A stretch of DNA of 64,000 nt from Microbispora rosea subsp. aerata (GCF_014647835.1 NZ_BMPY01000006.1:124001-188000), one strand, 5' to 3'; positions 17,345 through 28,966 are shown, counted from the stretch's first letter. Notes: generated from the sequence alone by a model not told the origin. A program made the numbers and translations.

Positions 17345-18571
17345 TTGCGAAACTCATTATGGCGCGCCGGTGCCGCGTTCGCGCTCGCGGTCGTGGCACT
17401 CGCCGCCTGTAGTGGACAATCCTCCACAAATAGTACATCCGCCTCATCTGGGGATTCTGACTCCATAAAGGTTGGCATCCTGCATTCCCTCAGCGGCACG
17501 ATGGCCATCAGCGAGGTCACGGTCAGGGACGCCGAGCTGCTCGCGATCGAGGAGATCAACGCGGCGGGCGGGGTGCTCGGCAAGAAGCTGGAGCCCGTGG
17601 TGGAGGACGGCGCCTCCGACTGGCCGACGTTCGCGGAGAAGGCCACCAAGCTCATCGCCCAGGACAAGGTCGCCACCGTCTTCGGCGGCTGGACGTCGGC
17701 GAGCCGCAAGGCGATGCTCCCCGTCTTCGAAAAGCGCAAGGCGCTGCTGTGGTATCCGGTCCAGTACGAGGGGCTGGAAAGCTCGCCGTACATCTTCTAC
17801 ACCGGCGCGACGACCAACCAGCAGATCGTGCCCGGCCTCGACTATCTGAAGGAGCAGGGCAAGAAGAGGCTGTTCCTCGTCGGCAGCGACTACGTCTTCC
17901 CGAGAACGGCGAACAAAATCATCAAGGCGTACGCCGCGGCGAACGGGATGGAGATCCTCGGCGAGGAGTACACCCCGCTCGGCCACACCGAATACAGCAC
18001 GCTCGTCAACAAGGTCGCCGAGGCGAAGCCGGACGCGGTCTTCAACACGCTGAACGGCGACAGCAACGTCGCGTTCTTCAAGCAGCTCAAGGCCGCCGGG
18101 ATCGGCGCCGACAAGATGCCGGTGATGTCGGTGTCCGTGGCCGAGGAGGAGGTCAAGGGCATCGGGGTCGACAACGTCGCCGGGCACCTCGTGGCCTGGA
18201 ACTACTACCAGACCACCGAGACGCCGGAGAACGAGAAGTTCGTGGCCGCGTTCAAGGCGAAGTACGGCGCCGACAAGGTGACCTCCGACCCGATGGAGGC
18301 CGGATACAACGCCGTCTACCTGTGGGCCGAGGCCGTCAAGAAGGCCGGGACGACCGAGGTGGAGGCCGTGAAGAAGGCCGCCGGCGGGGTCAGCCTGGAC
18401 CGGCCCGAGGGCAAGGTCACCATCGACGGCGACAACCAGCACGTCTACAAGACCGCGCGCATCGGGGTCGTGCAGCCGGACGGCCAGATCAAGGAGGTCT
18501 GGAACTCCGGCGAGCCGATCAAGCCGGACCCCTACCTCAAGACGTACTCCTGGGCCGGCGGCCTGGTCTGA
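17345..18571 (+). CDS. urtA: Urea ABC transporter substrate-binding lipoprotein UrtA
   Basis: A 408-residue periplasmic-binding-type lipoprotein that captures urea. Signal peptide [20 protein letters not shown] with lipobox LAAC (acylated C22), then a Ser/Thr linker and a type-1 receptor domain with [32 protein letters not shown] and [12 protein letters not shown], all typical of UrtA. I start at TTG 17345 because AAGGGAGAG (17332-17340) is well placed and the signal peptide then begins correctly; a GTG at 17324 is the alternative. Confidence 0.95.
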   Translation: MRNSLWRAGAAFALAVVALAACSGQSSTNSTSASSGDSDSIKVGILHSLSGTMAISEVTVRDAELLAIEEINAAGGVLGKKLEPVVEDGASDWPTFAEKATKLIAQDKVATVFGGWTSASRKAMLPVFEKRKALLWYPVQYEGLESSPYIFYTGATTNQQIVPGLDYLKEQGKKRLFLVGSDYVFPRTANKIIKAYAAANGMEILGEEYTPLGHTEYSTLVNKVAEAKPDAVFNTLNGDSNVAFFKQLKAAGIGADKMPVMSVSVAEEEVKGIGVDNVAGHLVAWNYYQTTETPENEKFVAAFKAKYGADKVTSDPMEAGYNAVYLWAEAVKKAGTTEVEAVKKAAGGVSLDRPEGKVTIDGDNQHVYKTARIGVVQPDGQIKEVWNSGEPIKPDPYLKTYSWAGGLV

Positions 18572-18658
18572 GGGCGTGATGACGATTCCGGCTGAGACGT
18601 ACGGCCGCGACCGGGGCGCCTCGCGCGCCCCGGCTCGGGGAAACCTTCGGGAGGTGAC

Positions 18659-19513
18659 GTGGAAGGGGTGCTGAACCAGCTGCCGATCGGGCTGTCGATC
18701 GGCGCGGTCCTGCTGCTCGTCGCCCTCGGGCTGACGTTCACCTTCGGGCAGATGGGCGTGGTCAACATGGCCCACGGCGAGTTCATCATGGCGGGGGCCT
18801 ACACGGCCTACCTGCTCCAGGGCGTGGGCTTCCTGGTCGCCCTCCCGGCCGCGTTCGTGGTCGCCGGGCTCATGGGACTGATCCTGGAGCGCACGCTGGT
18901 CCGGCGCTTCTACGGCCGCCCGCTCGACACGCTGCTGCTCACCTGGGGCGTCAGCCTGATGCTCCAGCAACTGGCCAGGGACCTGTTCGGGGCGCCCAAC
19001 GTGCAGGTCGCCTCGCCCGAGTGGCTGCGCGGCGGCATCGGGATCCTGCCCTACAACCGGCTGTTCATCATGGCCCTCGCCGCGGCGTCGGTGCTCGCGA
19101 TCTGGGCGTACATGAACAGGACCGGGCAGGGGCGGCGCATGCGGGCGGTGATGCAGAACCGCAGGCTCGCCGCCACGAGCGGCATCGACACCGGGCGGGT
19201 CGACCAGCGGACCTTCTTCATCGGCTCGGGGCTCGCCGGGGTCGCGGGGGTCGCCCTCACGCTGATCGGGCCGGTCGGCCCGACGCTCGGGACGTACTAC
19301 ATCGTGGACGCGTTCCTCGTGGTCGTCGCGGGCGGGCTGGGGCAGCTCCGCGGCGCGGTGCTGGCCGCGACCGGTCTCGGCCTGCTGAACTCCTACGCCG
19401 AGTTCTGGAGCGACGCCAGCCTCGCCAAGGTGGTGGTCTTCGCGGCGATCATCGGGTTCCTGCAGGTCCGGCCGCAGGGGCTGTTCTTCGTACGGTCGAG
19501 GGCGCTGACATGA
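18659..19513 (+). CDS. urtB: Urea ABC transporter permease UrtB
   Basis: A 284-residue LivH-type inner-membrane permease with about eight hydrophobic helices. VNMAHGEFIMAGAYTAYL is the characteristic N-terminal motif. GTG start at 18659 after GGGAGGTGAC. Its TGA overlaps the urtC ATG (ATGA, 19510-19513). Partner of UrtC in the urea channel. Confidence 0.94.
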   Translation: MEGVLNQLPIGLSIGAVLLLVALGLTFTFGQMGVVNMAHGEFIMAGAYTAYLLQGVGFLVALPAAFVVAGLMGLILERTLVRRFYGRPLDTLLLTWGVSLMLQQLARDLFGAPNVQVASPEWLRGGIGILPYNRLFIMALAAASVLAIWAYMNRTGQGRRMRAVMQNRRLAATSGIDTGRVDQRTFFIGSGLAGVAGVALTLIGPVGPTLGTYYIVDAFLVVVAGGLGQLRGAVLAATGLGLLNSYAEFWSDASLAKVVVFAAIIGFLQVRPQGLFFVRSRALT

Positions 19514-20649
19514 CGGCCCCGGTGGAGCGCGCCGGCACGACCACCCCGGCCGAGCGCCCGGAGACGACGGCCCTCGCCAAGGGCGGGGCGGCGCCGGACG
19601 GGCCGGTGCGGCGGTGGCAGGGCTCGGCGGGGTTCGCGGCGGTCTTCACCGCGGTGGCGGTGCTCGCCCTGGTGGCGGCGCCGCTGCTGCTGGAGCCGTT
19701 CCGCCTCGGCCTGCTGGCCAAGTATCTGTGCTACGCGATCGTGGCCCTCGGCATCGGCCTGGCCTGGGGGCAGGGCGGCATGCTCACGCTCGGGCAGGGG
19801 GTGTTCTTCGGCCTCGGCGGCTACGCGATGGGCATGTATCTCAAGCTCAACGACGCCGGCGGAGACCTGCCCGACTTCATGGTCTGGAGCGGGGTGGAGG
19901 AGCTGCCGGCGCTGTGGAAGCCCTTCGGCAACCCGGTCTTCGCGCTGGCCATGGTCGTCGTGCTGCCGGTCGGGGTCGCGCTGCTGCTCGGCACGCTGGT
20001 GTTCCGCCAGCGCGTGCGCGGGGCGTACTTCGCGATCCTCACCCAGGCGCTGGCGGCGGCGCTGGTGATCCTGCTGGTCGGGCAGCAGGGGCTGACCGGC
20101 GGCACGAACGGCCTGACCAACTTCTTCGACTTCTTCGGCCACGACGTGGCGGCCGAGGAGACCCAGCGGGGCCTGTATCTCATCGTCGCGGCCGTGCTCG
20201 GGGTGCTCTACCTGGGCGCGCGGCAGCTCGTCCGCAGCCGGTTCGGGCGGCTGCTGCTGGCCGTCAGGGACGGCGAGGAACGCGTGCGCTTCCTCGGGTA
20301 CGACCCCGCCGTCGTGAAGACGCTGACCTTCGCGATCTCGGCGGGCATGGCCGGGATCGCCGGGGCGCTGTTCGTGCCCGTCGTCGGCATCATCTCCCCG
20401 GCCCTGCTCGGCGTCGTCCCCTCGATCGAGCTCGTCGTCGCGGTGGCGGTCGGCGGCCGGTTCGCGCTGGCCGGCGCGGTGCTCGGCGCGGTCGTGATGG
20501 GCTACGCGCGGACGTACTTCAGCGAGGAGCTCCCGGACGCGTGGCTTTACCTGCAGGGCGCGCTGTTCGTGCTCGTCATGACGCTGGCGCCCAAGGGTCT
20601 GGCCGGCCTGGCCGCCGGGCTCGTACGGAGAAGGGAGGCGCGCGCGTGA
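19510..20649 (+). CDS. urtC: Urea ABC transporter permease UrtC
   Basis: A 379-residue LivM-type permease with about ten hydrophobic helices and a 35-residue charged N-terminal extension. GQGVFFGLGGYAMGMYLKL and the cytoplasmic SRFGRLLLAVRDGEERVRFLGYD coupling segment (key part RDGEERVRFLGY) identify it as UrtC. Four-base overlaps with urtB and urtD suggest stoichiometric translation. Confidence 0.94.
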   Translation: MTAPVERAGTTTPAERPETTALAKGGAAPDGPVRRWQGSAGFAAVFTAVAVLALVAAPLLLEPFRLGLLAKYLCYAIVALGIGLAWGQGGMLTLGQGVFFGLGGYAMGMYLKLNDAGGDLPDFMVWSGVEELPALWKPFGNPVFALAMVVVLPVGVALLLGTLVFRQRVRGAYFAILTQALAAALVILLVGQQGLTGGTNGLTNFFDFFGHDVAAEETQRGLYLIVAAVLGVLYLGARQLVRSRFGRLLLAVRDGEERVRFLGYDPAVVKTLTFAISAGMAGIAGALFVPVVGIISPALLGVVPSIELVVAVAVGGRFALAGAVLGAVVMGYARTYFSEELPDAWLYLQGALFVLVMTLAPKGLAGLAAGLVRRREARA

Positions 20650-21407
20650 GCGAGACGCTGCTGGAGGTCCGGGGTCTGGAGGTCGCCTTCGGCGGCTTCC
20701 GGGCGCTCGACGGCGTGGACCTGACCGTCGGCCGGGGCGAGCTGCGGTTCCTCATCGGGCCGAACGGCGCGGGGAAGACCACCCTCATCGACGTGATCAC
20801 CGGCCTCACCAAGCCCACCGCGGGCTCGGTGCGGTTCGGGGGGCACGACCTCGTGGGCCGCAGGGAGCACGAGATCGTCCGGCTCGGCGTGGGGCGCACC
20901 TTCCAGACCTCGGTGGTCTTCGAGGAGCTCACCGTGCTGGAAAACCTGGACCTGGCCGCGTCGTTCCGCCGCCCCCTCTGGTCGCTGCTGCGCCGCAGGC
21001 GCGGGGTGTCGGAGGAGGTCGCGGCGGCGCTGGAGACCACCGGCCTGGCCGACCTCGCGGGCAGCAGGGCCGGGGTGCTGTCCCACGGGCAGCGGCAGTG
21101 GCTGGAGATCGGCATGCTGATCGTGCAGCGGCCCAGGCTGCTGCTGCTCGACGAGCCGGTCGCCGGCATGGCGCAGGACGAGCGGGAGCGCACCGGCGAG
21201 CTGCTCACCGAGATCGCCCGCGATCACACCGTGGTCGTGGTCGAGCACGACATGGACTTCCTGCGCCGGTACGCCTCCAGGGTCACCGTGCTCCACGAGG
21301 GCAAGGTGCTGACGGAGGGCTCGGTGGACCAGGTGCGGGCCGACCCGCGCGTACAGGAGATCTACTTGGGGCGGGCGCGGGAGGGTGCCGAGGATGCTGT
21401 CCGTTGA
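20646..21407 (+). CDS. urtD: Urea ABC transporter ATPase UrtD
   Basis: A 253-residue LivG-type ATPase. Walker A GPNGAGKTT (about 38-46), ABC signature LSHGQRQWLEIG, Walker B LLLLDEPVAGM and H-loop EHDMDF are intact. The unusual LSHGQ in place of LSGGQ is typical for UrtD. GTG start overlapping the urtC stop. Confidence 0.95.
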   Translation: MSETLLEVRGLEVAFGGFRALDGVDLTVGRGELRFLIGPNGAGKTTLIDVITGLTKPTAGSVRFGGHDLVGRREHEIVRLGVGRTFQTSVVFEELTVLENLDLAASFRRPLWSLLRRRRGVSEEVAAALETTGLADLAGSRAGVLSHGQRQWLEIGMLIVQRPRLLLLDEPVAGMAQDERERTGELLTEIARDHTVVVVEHDMDFLRRYASRVTVLHEGKVLTEGSVDQVRADPRVQEIYLGRAREGAEDAVR

Positions 21408-22086
21408 GGGACTGGAGTCGGGGTACGGCCGGGCCCGGGTGCTGTTCGGCGTCTCGCTGGAGGTGCCCGCGGGCCGCCTCGTCTGCGTGATGGGCCGCAA
21501 CGGGGTCGGCAAGACCACCCTGCTCGACACGATCATGGGCGTGCTCCCGGCGACCGGCGGAAGGGTGACGTTCGAGGGCAGGGACGTCACCCGGCTGCGC
21601 CCCGACCAGCGCGTACGGCTCGGCATGGGCTACGTGCCGCAGGGGCACGACACCTTCCCCCAGCTCACCGTGATGGACAACCTGCTGGTCACGCTGGAGG
21701 CGTCCGCGCACCGCGACCGGGCGGCGCTGGAGGAGGCCCTGGAGGTCTTCCCCCGGCTCAAGCCGCTGCTCAAACGGCCGGCGGGCTTCCTGTCCGGCGG
21801 CCAGCAGCAGCAGCTCGCGATGGCCCGGGCCCTGGTCACCCGGCCGAAGCTGCTGATCCTGGACGAGCCGACCGAGGGCATCCAGCCGTCGATCATCCTG
21901 GAGATCGAGGAGGCCGTCGAACGCCTGCACGCGACCGGCCTGGCCATCCTGCTCGTGGAGCAGTACCTGGACCTCGCGCTGCGGCTGGCCGACGGGTTCG
22001 TGATCCTCGACGCCGGGCGGGTGGTCAAGTCCGGCCCCGCGCAGGAGCTCCAAGATGAGGAGGTCCACCGGCTGTTGTCGGTCTGA
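21394..22086 (+). CDS. urtE: Urea ABC transporter ATPase UrtE
   Basis: A 230-residue LivF-type ATPase. Walker A GRNGVGKTT, signature LSGGQQQQLAMARAL, Walker B LLILDEPTEGIQPS (the EGIQPS ending is typical of UrtE). Start at ATG 21394, inside the last codons of urtD (14-base overlap); an in-frame GTG at 21385 is possible. Last gene of the urt operon. Confidence 0.94.
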   Translation: MLSVEGLESGYGRARVLFGVSLEVPAGRLVCVMGRNGVGKTTLLDTIMGVLPATGGRVTFEGRDVTRLRPDQRVRLGMGYVPQGHDTFPQLTVMDNLLVTLEASAHRDRAALEEALEVFPRLKPLLKRPAGFLSGGQQQQLAMARALVTRPKLLILDEPTEGIQPSIILEIEEAVERLHATGLAILLVEQYLDLALRLADGFVILDAGRVVKSGPAQELQDEEVHRLLSV

Positions 22087-22394
22087 CCCGGGAGATTACG
22101 CTGGAGGGGAGGAAGCGATCGCACGTGTGAACGCCTTTGGCCGCGCCGAAGGCCCGCGCCGCCCCGGGCGGCGGGGCCGTACGGACCCGGCACTGCGCAC
22201 GGCCGACCGCTTCCTCCGCCGTCTCCCGCGCCGCCCGCCCGCGGCGTCCCCGGTCTTCGCGTACGCGCCGCCGCGGTGCGGCACGCCGGAGGAGCCGGCG
22301 GCCCGCCGGCGGACGCGCTTGCGCGAACAGGACGAGTGATCCCCACGGGCGCCGCTCGTTCCCGTACGCCGGGGCGATGGACGAACCGGGCGAG
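22087..22394. other. Gap between convergent urtE and GNAT gene
   Basis: 308 bases. The only structure I see is the self-complementary GC run CGCCGCCCCGGGCGGCG near 22158, which may help terminate one or both transcripts. Short frames here have shadow-like composition and no domain. Confidence 0.5.
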
Positions 22395-23417
22395 TCATAT
22401 CTCAAGCTGCCACTGGTGCCAGGTGTCGAGGGCCTCGAAGCCCATCGCCTCGTTGATCGCCAGCATGTGCGGGTTCCGCACCGAGTTCCAGGTGATCACA
22501 CGCTCGACGGACGGCTCGCAGGCGCGAAACCAGGTGATGTTGGCGAGCTTGAGGAGGAGGCCGAGCCGCCGGCCGCGGTGCGGCGCGAGGACGGTGGTCG
22601 CGGCCTGGCGGCCCCATCCCTCCGGCCGTTCCGCGTCCACCAGGATCTGGGTGAACCCGGCCGGCTCCCCGCTGGCCGTGTGCCGGGCGATCATCGTGTA
22701 CGCGCGCTGGCCGGCCCGTCCGCGCATCTCCTCACGGGTGCGCACGCGATCGGCGGTCCACCGCCGGTCTTCCATCGCGAGATCGCCGAGCGGCTCGTCG
22801 TTCATGCCCTCCATGAGGCGGGCCATGTCGCTTAGCAGGTCGTCGGGGGTCGGCCCGGCCCACCGTTCGAGGGAGTAGTCCGTGGCGTGCCGCACGGTCC
22901 GGGCGCGGAGGAGCTCGAGGCCGGACCAGTCGGCCGTACGCAGGTCGAGCACGAGCCGGGTCTCGGTGGAGGCCGGGGAGAACCCGCGGGTCTTTGCGAA
23001 GGCCGAGCCCGGCCCGTCCGCCGGGGCCTCGGTGATCAGCACGCGCCTGCCCGCGGCGCGCGCCCTGCCGATCGCGTGATCGAGCAGCGCGCGGCCGATC
23101 CCCTCGCGCCGGCGCTCGGGGTGCGTCATCAACTGGAGCAGGGCGAGGTGGGTGTTCTGGTCCTGCGGGAAGCGGAGGACATAGCCGCCGGCGACCCGGC
23201 CGCCGGACCGGTCGTCGTCGCGCGCCGCCCACGCCTCGGCCCGCTCGCCGTCCCACCCGTTCCGGGCGCTCGCCGCGAAGAGCCGCCATGACGTCACCGG
23301 GCCCGGGGGGTCACAGGCCCGCGCGACGGCGTACAGACCGGCCAGAGGGGATTCGCCCGCCGGGTCGTCCGGCTCGTCTTCCGCCTGCGCCACGGGCATT
23401 ACGCGATCAATCCGCAT
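22395..23417 (-). CDS. GNAT-family N-acetyltransferase, two-domain
   Basis: A protein of about 340 residues with two GNAT-like halves. The first carries a proper acetyl-CoA loop (LALLQLMTHPERRREGIGRALLDHAI, with the R/Q-x-x-G-x-G/A core RREGIGRALL). The second has HRGRRLGLLLK, and NAINEAMGF-like NPHMLAINEAMGFE near the end, the usual GNAT beta-bulge region. The substrate cannot be inferred. Start at ATG 23417 (MRIDRVMPVAQ); a GTG at 23465 is an alternative and neither has a strong ribosome site. Confidence 0.85.
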   Translation of the reverse strand: MRIDRVMPVAQAEDEPDDPAGESPLAGLYAVARACDPPGPVTSWRLFAASARNGWDGERAEAWAARDDDRSGGRVAGGYVLRFPQDQNTHLALLQLMTHPERRREGIGRALLDHAIGRARAAGRRVLITEAPADGPGSAFAKTRGFSPASTETRLVLDLRTADWSGLELLRARTVRHATDYSLERWAGPTPDDLLSDMARLMEGMNDEPLGDLAMEDRRWTADRVRTREEMRGRAGQRAYTMIARHTASGEPAGFTQILVDAERPEGWGRQAATTVLAPHRGRRLGLLLKLANITWFRACEPSVERVITWNSVRNPHMLAINEAMGFEALDTWHQWQLEI

Positions 23418-23492
23418 GCCGGCAAGAATTCCGCGCGCCTTGTCAAGACGCGACTGATTTTTCACAGCGTGGAACGATGCCGGCTGAGGGTC

Positions 23493-23738
23493 CTACTGCA
23501 TGTAGTTCTCGACCTCGTCGGCCGGGCGGGGAGAGGCGAAGTCGGGGTCCTCGCCCGCGTCGCGGCGGGCGCGGCGCTGGCGCAGCAGGTCCCAGCACCG
23601 GTCGAGCTGCTCCTCCAGCGAGGCGATCCTGTGGTGCTCCTCCTCCGAGGTCAGCTCGCCCGCGCGCAGCCGTTCGCGCAGGGCGTGTTCCTCGTCGACC
23701 AGGTCGCTGATCCGCTGGAGGATCTCGTCGTCCTTCAT
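23493..23738 (-). CDS. DUF2630 family protein
   Basis: An 81-residue acidic, mostly helical protein (MKDDEILQRISDLVDEEHAL, LEEQLDRCWDLLRQRRARRDAGEDPD in part). The CWDLLRQRRARR block is typical of DUF2630, a family of unknown function common in actinobacteria. ATG at 23738 follows a good GGAGG. It is probably a coiled-coil dimer, by composition. It is divergent from leuA. Confidence 0.88.
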   Translation of the reverse strand: MKDDEILQRISDLVDEEHALRERLRAGELTSEEEHHRIASLEEQLDRCWDLLRQRRARRDAGEDPDFASPRPADEVENYMQ

Positions 23739-23792
23739 GTCGCCTCCTTCGCTACGGCTCACCCTAACCCCGCGGCCTGTCTCGAAATGTGA

Positions 23793-25736
<1,944 letters not shown>

Positions 25737-26231
25737 AGACGCGCCAAGACCTGGCGTGGCCGGCACGATCTGCCGGGCCGACGCCGGATGTGAGGACATA
25801 ACACTGTCCTGACGTCGAATCCTCGACCGCGCACGCCGCAGACCCCGCGGCACGCGCGGTCGAGTCGTTTTCCGGCCCTGAACGCGTTGTCGTGCATCTC
25901 GCGCCGCGAAGGTCACCCGCCACGCCCCTTCGGCAGGTCGCGCATCGGCCATCGTCGGAGGGCGGCCCACGCGAGCGGGCGGACCGGTTGGGTGCGACGG
26001 GGTATTCGCGAGGCGGTCCGGATATGGGTAATCGCTATTTCCGGAAGCTCATGGTTGAAAAGGTGTATATCGCTCATTACCGGCTTATTGGTCATATCTC
26101 CAAAATTGAAGGTCATGTCTGGTCTGCCGGAGTCTTTCCTGGTTATGATGAGGTCGTGGTCGTGTCGAATTGTGTAACGCGAGCAAAACGCCACGATCGG
26201 CAATCGGCCGAGCGGAAAGGTGCGTGGAAGC
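25737..26231. other. Gap with an AT-rich tract before the orphan gene
   Basis: 495 bases. The first 280 are ordinary GC-rich sequence. From about 26020 to 26190 base composition drops sharply (runs such as AAAAGGTGTATATC and CATATCTCCAAAATTG), unlike anything else in the window. A short frame there starting MGNRYFRKLMVEKVYIAH overlaps the next gene and lacks a good ribosome site. The tract probably holds the promoter of the orphan gene and may mark foreign DNA. Confidence 0.55.
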
Positions 26232-27122
26232 ATGGACCAGGGGCAGATTCAGGGCAGGATGATTTATACCTGCCGGCTATTGGAGGGGGAGGTCGACAGC
26301 GAGACCGCCGCCAATCTGGATGACTGGTATAAAGAAGTCGCGATCAACGGGTTATGCGGCGGCTGGGTGGAGATCTTCAAGAGAGATCCCCAGTGGATCG
26401 AGGCGATCTGGAGGAGCCTCACCCAGTGGGATCCGGAGGGGCCGTGGGAAAACGGGGGCGAACGTGGCCGCTTCGGCGACGAAGATCTCAAGAACCTGCA
26501 GACCCTGCTACGTGCCGCCGGAATCGGGGAGTCCGAGCATGAGGCCCGCCAGGTGGTCCGCGCCCTGATCGCCGCGTGGGAGTTCATGGACAAGCTGGAG
26601 CCCGAGGCGGACTATGGGGAGGCGCCGAACCGGCTCAAGGGTGTGGCGGGAAACTCGGCGTCGCCGGTATCGGTGAAGCTCGAAGAGATCTACGCTCAGG
26701 AGCTGGATCTTCCTCCGGGAGAATCGGCGGGCTACTTCACCGAGACGTTGTCCGAAGAGACGGGGATCTTGGCGGAGGGCGCGGACGCGCACTATATCGC
26801 GCATCTCGAAACAAGGTACCACCATATGGCCGTGGACCTGCGAAGGAAAGGCGGCAAACGGACATTTATGGTCTGTGAAACCGAAAAGTCGGGCATTGTG
26901 GAGTGCGCGACACTCGAGGGCGTGCAGGCCGTCCTGAAAGAGGGATGTGCCGTCGGTTATTTCAACGAGGACGGCAGCCCCGCGGACGGCAGTGGCGAAT
27001 CGGATTCCGATGAGCCCATTGAGGCCTCCGGCGAAGACACCGGCCCCGCGGACAAGACTGCGAAATCGGACCCTGATTACTCCATCAAAATCTTCTCGGC
27101 TACTCCTTCGAAATCCTCTTAG
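26232..27122 (+). CDS. Orphan acidic protein, function unknown
   Basis: A 296-residue soluble, acidic protein without a signal peptide or membrane helix. The N-terminal two thirds looks globular (tryptophan-rich WYKEVAINGLCGGWVEIF and RDPQWIEAIWRSLTQWDP segments); the last 50 residues are a low-complexity Asp/Ser/Glu/Gly tail (about 245-285). I recognise no domain. GC content and codon use are less extreme than in neighbours, and it follows the AT-rich tract, both consistent with horizontal acquisition. ATG 26232 is preferred over a GTG at 26220; the ribosome site GGAAAGG is weakly placed. Confidence 0.7.
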   Translation: MDQGQIQGRMIYTCRLLEGEVDSETAANLDDWYKEVAINGLCGGWVEIFKRDPQWIEAIWRSLTQWDPEGPWENGGERGRFGDEDLKNLQTLLRAAGIGESEHEARQVVRALIAAWEFMDKLEPEADYGEAPNRLKGVAGNSASPVSVKLEEIYAQELDLPPGESAGYFTETLSEETGILAEGADAHYIAHLETRYHHMAVDLRRKGGKRTFMVCETEKSGIVECATLEGVQAVLKEGCAVGYFNEDGSPADGSGESDSDEPIEASGEDTGPADKTAKSDPDYSIKIFSATPSKSS

Positions 27123-28000
27123 TGAATCCCCGGGGTTGTCCGGCGAATGCCGTCCGTCGCGAGAGCGTGGATCCGGGGGATGGATCGCACGGCGGAGGAC
27201 GGCTCCGGGCGCGGCCGAGATCGCGGCCCTGCGGGAAACACTTCGTGTGGGCGGGGTGACGACGCGGCGAGGCGCCTGCCTCGGGCCACGGCAGCAGGGC
27301 CATGATCTGCCAGAACGACCCTAGAGCCTTCGGCGATCCGGCGCGGCGGGGCCGGAGCATCAGCCAGTCGTAACGTCGGCGAGATAGTGCTCGGCGGGCG
27401 TGCCGAGGCGGTCGGCGCTCGCCTGGACCCGCCGAAGCCGGTGTCCAGCCGGGTCGCGTCGCCCGCCTGGGCACGCCGAGGCCCCGCCCGGCCGGATCGT
27501 GTCGCTCGTTTTGGTCCGCCGACGCCCCGCCCGGCGCGGCCCGCGGCGCGTACGCCGGCGACTCGGCCTCGCCCGCCTCCGTGTGCCGCCGCTACGGCCG
27601 CGTGGCGCAACCGGGTACGCGATGGTGGGTTACCCGGTCGCGCCCGGCGGCGGCGCCGATCACTCGACTGTGGGCGGCCCGGTTGTGCGGCGAGTGATCT
27701 GCGCCCGGTCAAAGGCGATCAACGAAACGCCCCGCCCGGTGCCCTCCGCGTCGGCGTCATGGCCCTCGGCCGTCAGCGTGTGCGCGACGTCGCCCGGCAC
27801 GCCGGCCGCCGTGGTCGCGTACGCTCCGGAGCCGTCGGGGCCGGTGCCCTCAGTGGCGTGACCCGAGAGAGGCCCGGCAACGTCGGGGCCGAGGCGCCGA
27901 CGCCGTACGCGCGGCTGCCACCTTCAGCGTTGGCGGCAGCGGCTCGGGCAGCGCGCGCGGCCGTGGTGTCCGCGGTCGAGGCCGTCCTGCCTACGCGCTG
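27123..28000. other. Non-coding zone with decayed gene fragments
   Basis: About 880 bases without an intact gene. Long GC-rich frames run through it on both strands but have Arg/Pro/Ala shadow composition. A coding-like fragment (27670-27862, minus strand) is listed separately. The zone lies between the orphan gene and the regulator remnant and looks like degraded DNA. Confidence 0.55.
27670..27862 (-). pseudogene. Fragment resembling phage-type DNA cytosine methyltransferase
   Basis: On the minus strand a frame reads through GDVAHTLTAEGHDADAEG, then TGRGVSLIAFDRAQITRR. The HTLTAEGxDAxxDGTGRG pattern is one I associate with the variable region of phage-type C5 cytosine methyltransferases. 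No catalytic PCQ or other motif is present and there is no start codon in context, so it can only be a remnant. The match is short and from memory, hence low confidence. Confidence 0.3.
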
Positions 28001-28232
28001 AGCAGCGCGTCGTGGAACGCCCGGCCGTGGTCGGGCCGGCGGGCGCAACTCGTCGTCGAACGCGTCGAGCTCGCGCCTGATCTTGGCCGAGCCGGTCTGC
28101 CGGGCGACGCCGAGCGCCTGATATCCGAGGTGCACCGCCCGCTCGGGGTCGGCCTGTGGTGACCGCGGTGAGGTGGCCGCGGTCGCGGATGAGGTTCCCG
28201 TCAAGCCCGGCGATTTTGCTCTCGAGGATCGA
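28001..28232 (-). pseudogene. C-terminal remnant of an XRE-type regulator with TPR tail
   Basis: Three in-order pieces in different frames reconstruct the end of a common actinobacterial HTH-TPR regulator: IAGLDGNLIRDRGHLTAV, then ADPERAVHLGYQALGVARQ with GSAKIRRELDAFDDELR, then DHGRAFHDALLSA and a stop at 28001. At least two frameshifts separate them and the N-terminal DNA-binding part is missing. It overlaps the 3' end of the tetR gene. The reading as a decayed gene is firm; the exact family is less so. Confidence 0.65.
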
Positions 28233-28932
28233 CGCCTTCGGGCAGGCCGAGGAGGCGGGCCAGGCAGGTCATGTTGTGCTCGAACAGCTCGGCGCGGTGC
28301 GTGATCGTGTTGTTGAACTGGCCGAAGACCTCGAAGCTGACCATCCCGAACAGACCCGTCCACGCGATGATCGCCCGGGTGACCACGTCGTCCGGCACGC
28401 CCGGTATCACCGCCCGGACGACCTCGGCGTCCTCCGCGAGGACCGCGGGCGGCGGCGGGGAGACCGGGGGAGGGGTGAGCCGGCCCGCCCGGTAGGCGTC
28501 GGCGACGATCCGCCCGTACACCACCGTGTCCCGCACCGCCGGTGCGACGGTGTCCTGCGGAGCGGCGTAGCCCGGCACCGGTGAGCCGTACAGCAGGGCG
28601 TACTCGTGCGGGTGGGCGAGGGCCCATTTGCGTACGGCGCGGCAGACGGCGAGCCAGCGCCCGGTGAAGTCGTCGCGCGCGCAGGCGGCGTCGGCGTGCT
28701 CGACGGCCTCTCCGAGGGCGTTGTACCCATCGATGATCAGCGCGGTCAGCAGGTCGTCGCGGCTGGGGAAGTAGCGGTAGATCGCCGAGGAGACCATCCC
28801 CATCTCGCGCGCGATCGCCCGCAGGGACAGGCCCGCGGCCCCCTCGGTCGCCAGCTGCCGCCGGGCGATGTCGGTGATCTCCTTGATCAGCTCCGCTCTC
28901 ACGCGCTCCCGCGCGGTACGGCTCGCGTTCAT
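28201..28932 (-). CDS. TetR/AcrR family regulator (WHG-type C-terminus)
   Basis: A 243-residue repressor. N-terminal HTH at about 12-58: ITDIARRQLATEGAAGLSLRAIAREMGMVSSAIYRYFPSRDDLL (core SLRAIAREMGMVSSAIYRYF). The C-terminal ligand domain (WALAHPHEYALLYGSPVPGY ... GVPDDVVTRAIIAWTGLFGMVSFEVFGQF in part) is of the WHG type. ATG at 28932. Divergent from the DUF2568 gene, with two palindromes in between that are its likely operators. Its last residues run into the regulator remnant, so the C-terminus may be chimeric. Confidence 0.9.
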   Translation of the reverse strand: MNASRTARERVRAELIKEITDIARRQLATEGAAGLSLRAIAREMGMVSSAIYRYFPSRDDLLTALIIDGYNALGEAVEHADAACARDDFTGRWLAVCRAVRKWALAHPHEYALLYGSPVPGYAAPQDTVAPAVRDTVVYGRIVADAYRAGRLTPPPVSPPPPAVLAEDAEVVRAVIPGVPDDVVTRAIIAWTGLFGMVSFEVFGQFNNTITHRAELFEHNMTCLARLLGLPEGVDPREQNRRA

Positions 28933-28966
28933 GCGGCACAGGCTAGCAGAGCACCAGAGCGATTAG

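Noticed and set aside
25892-26323. Frame containing MGNRYFRKLMVEKVYIAH in the AT-rich tract
   Set aside because: Overlaps the orphan gene by about 90 bases, lacks a ribosome site and turns into low-complexity sequence; kept only as part of the gap description.
27387-28001. 204-codon plus-strand frame
   Set aside because: Antisense to the regulator and methyltransferase-like fragments and of shadow composition.
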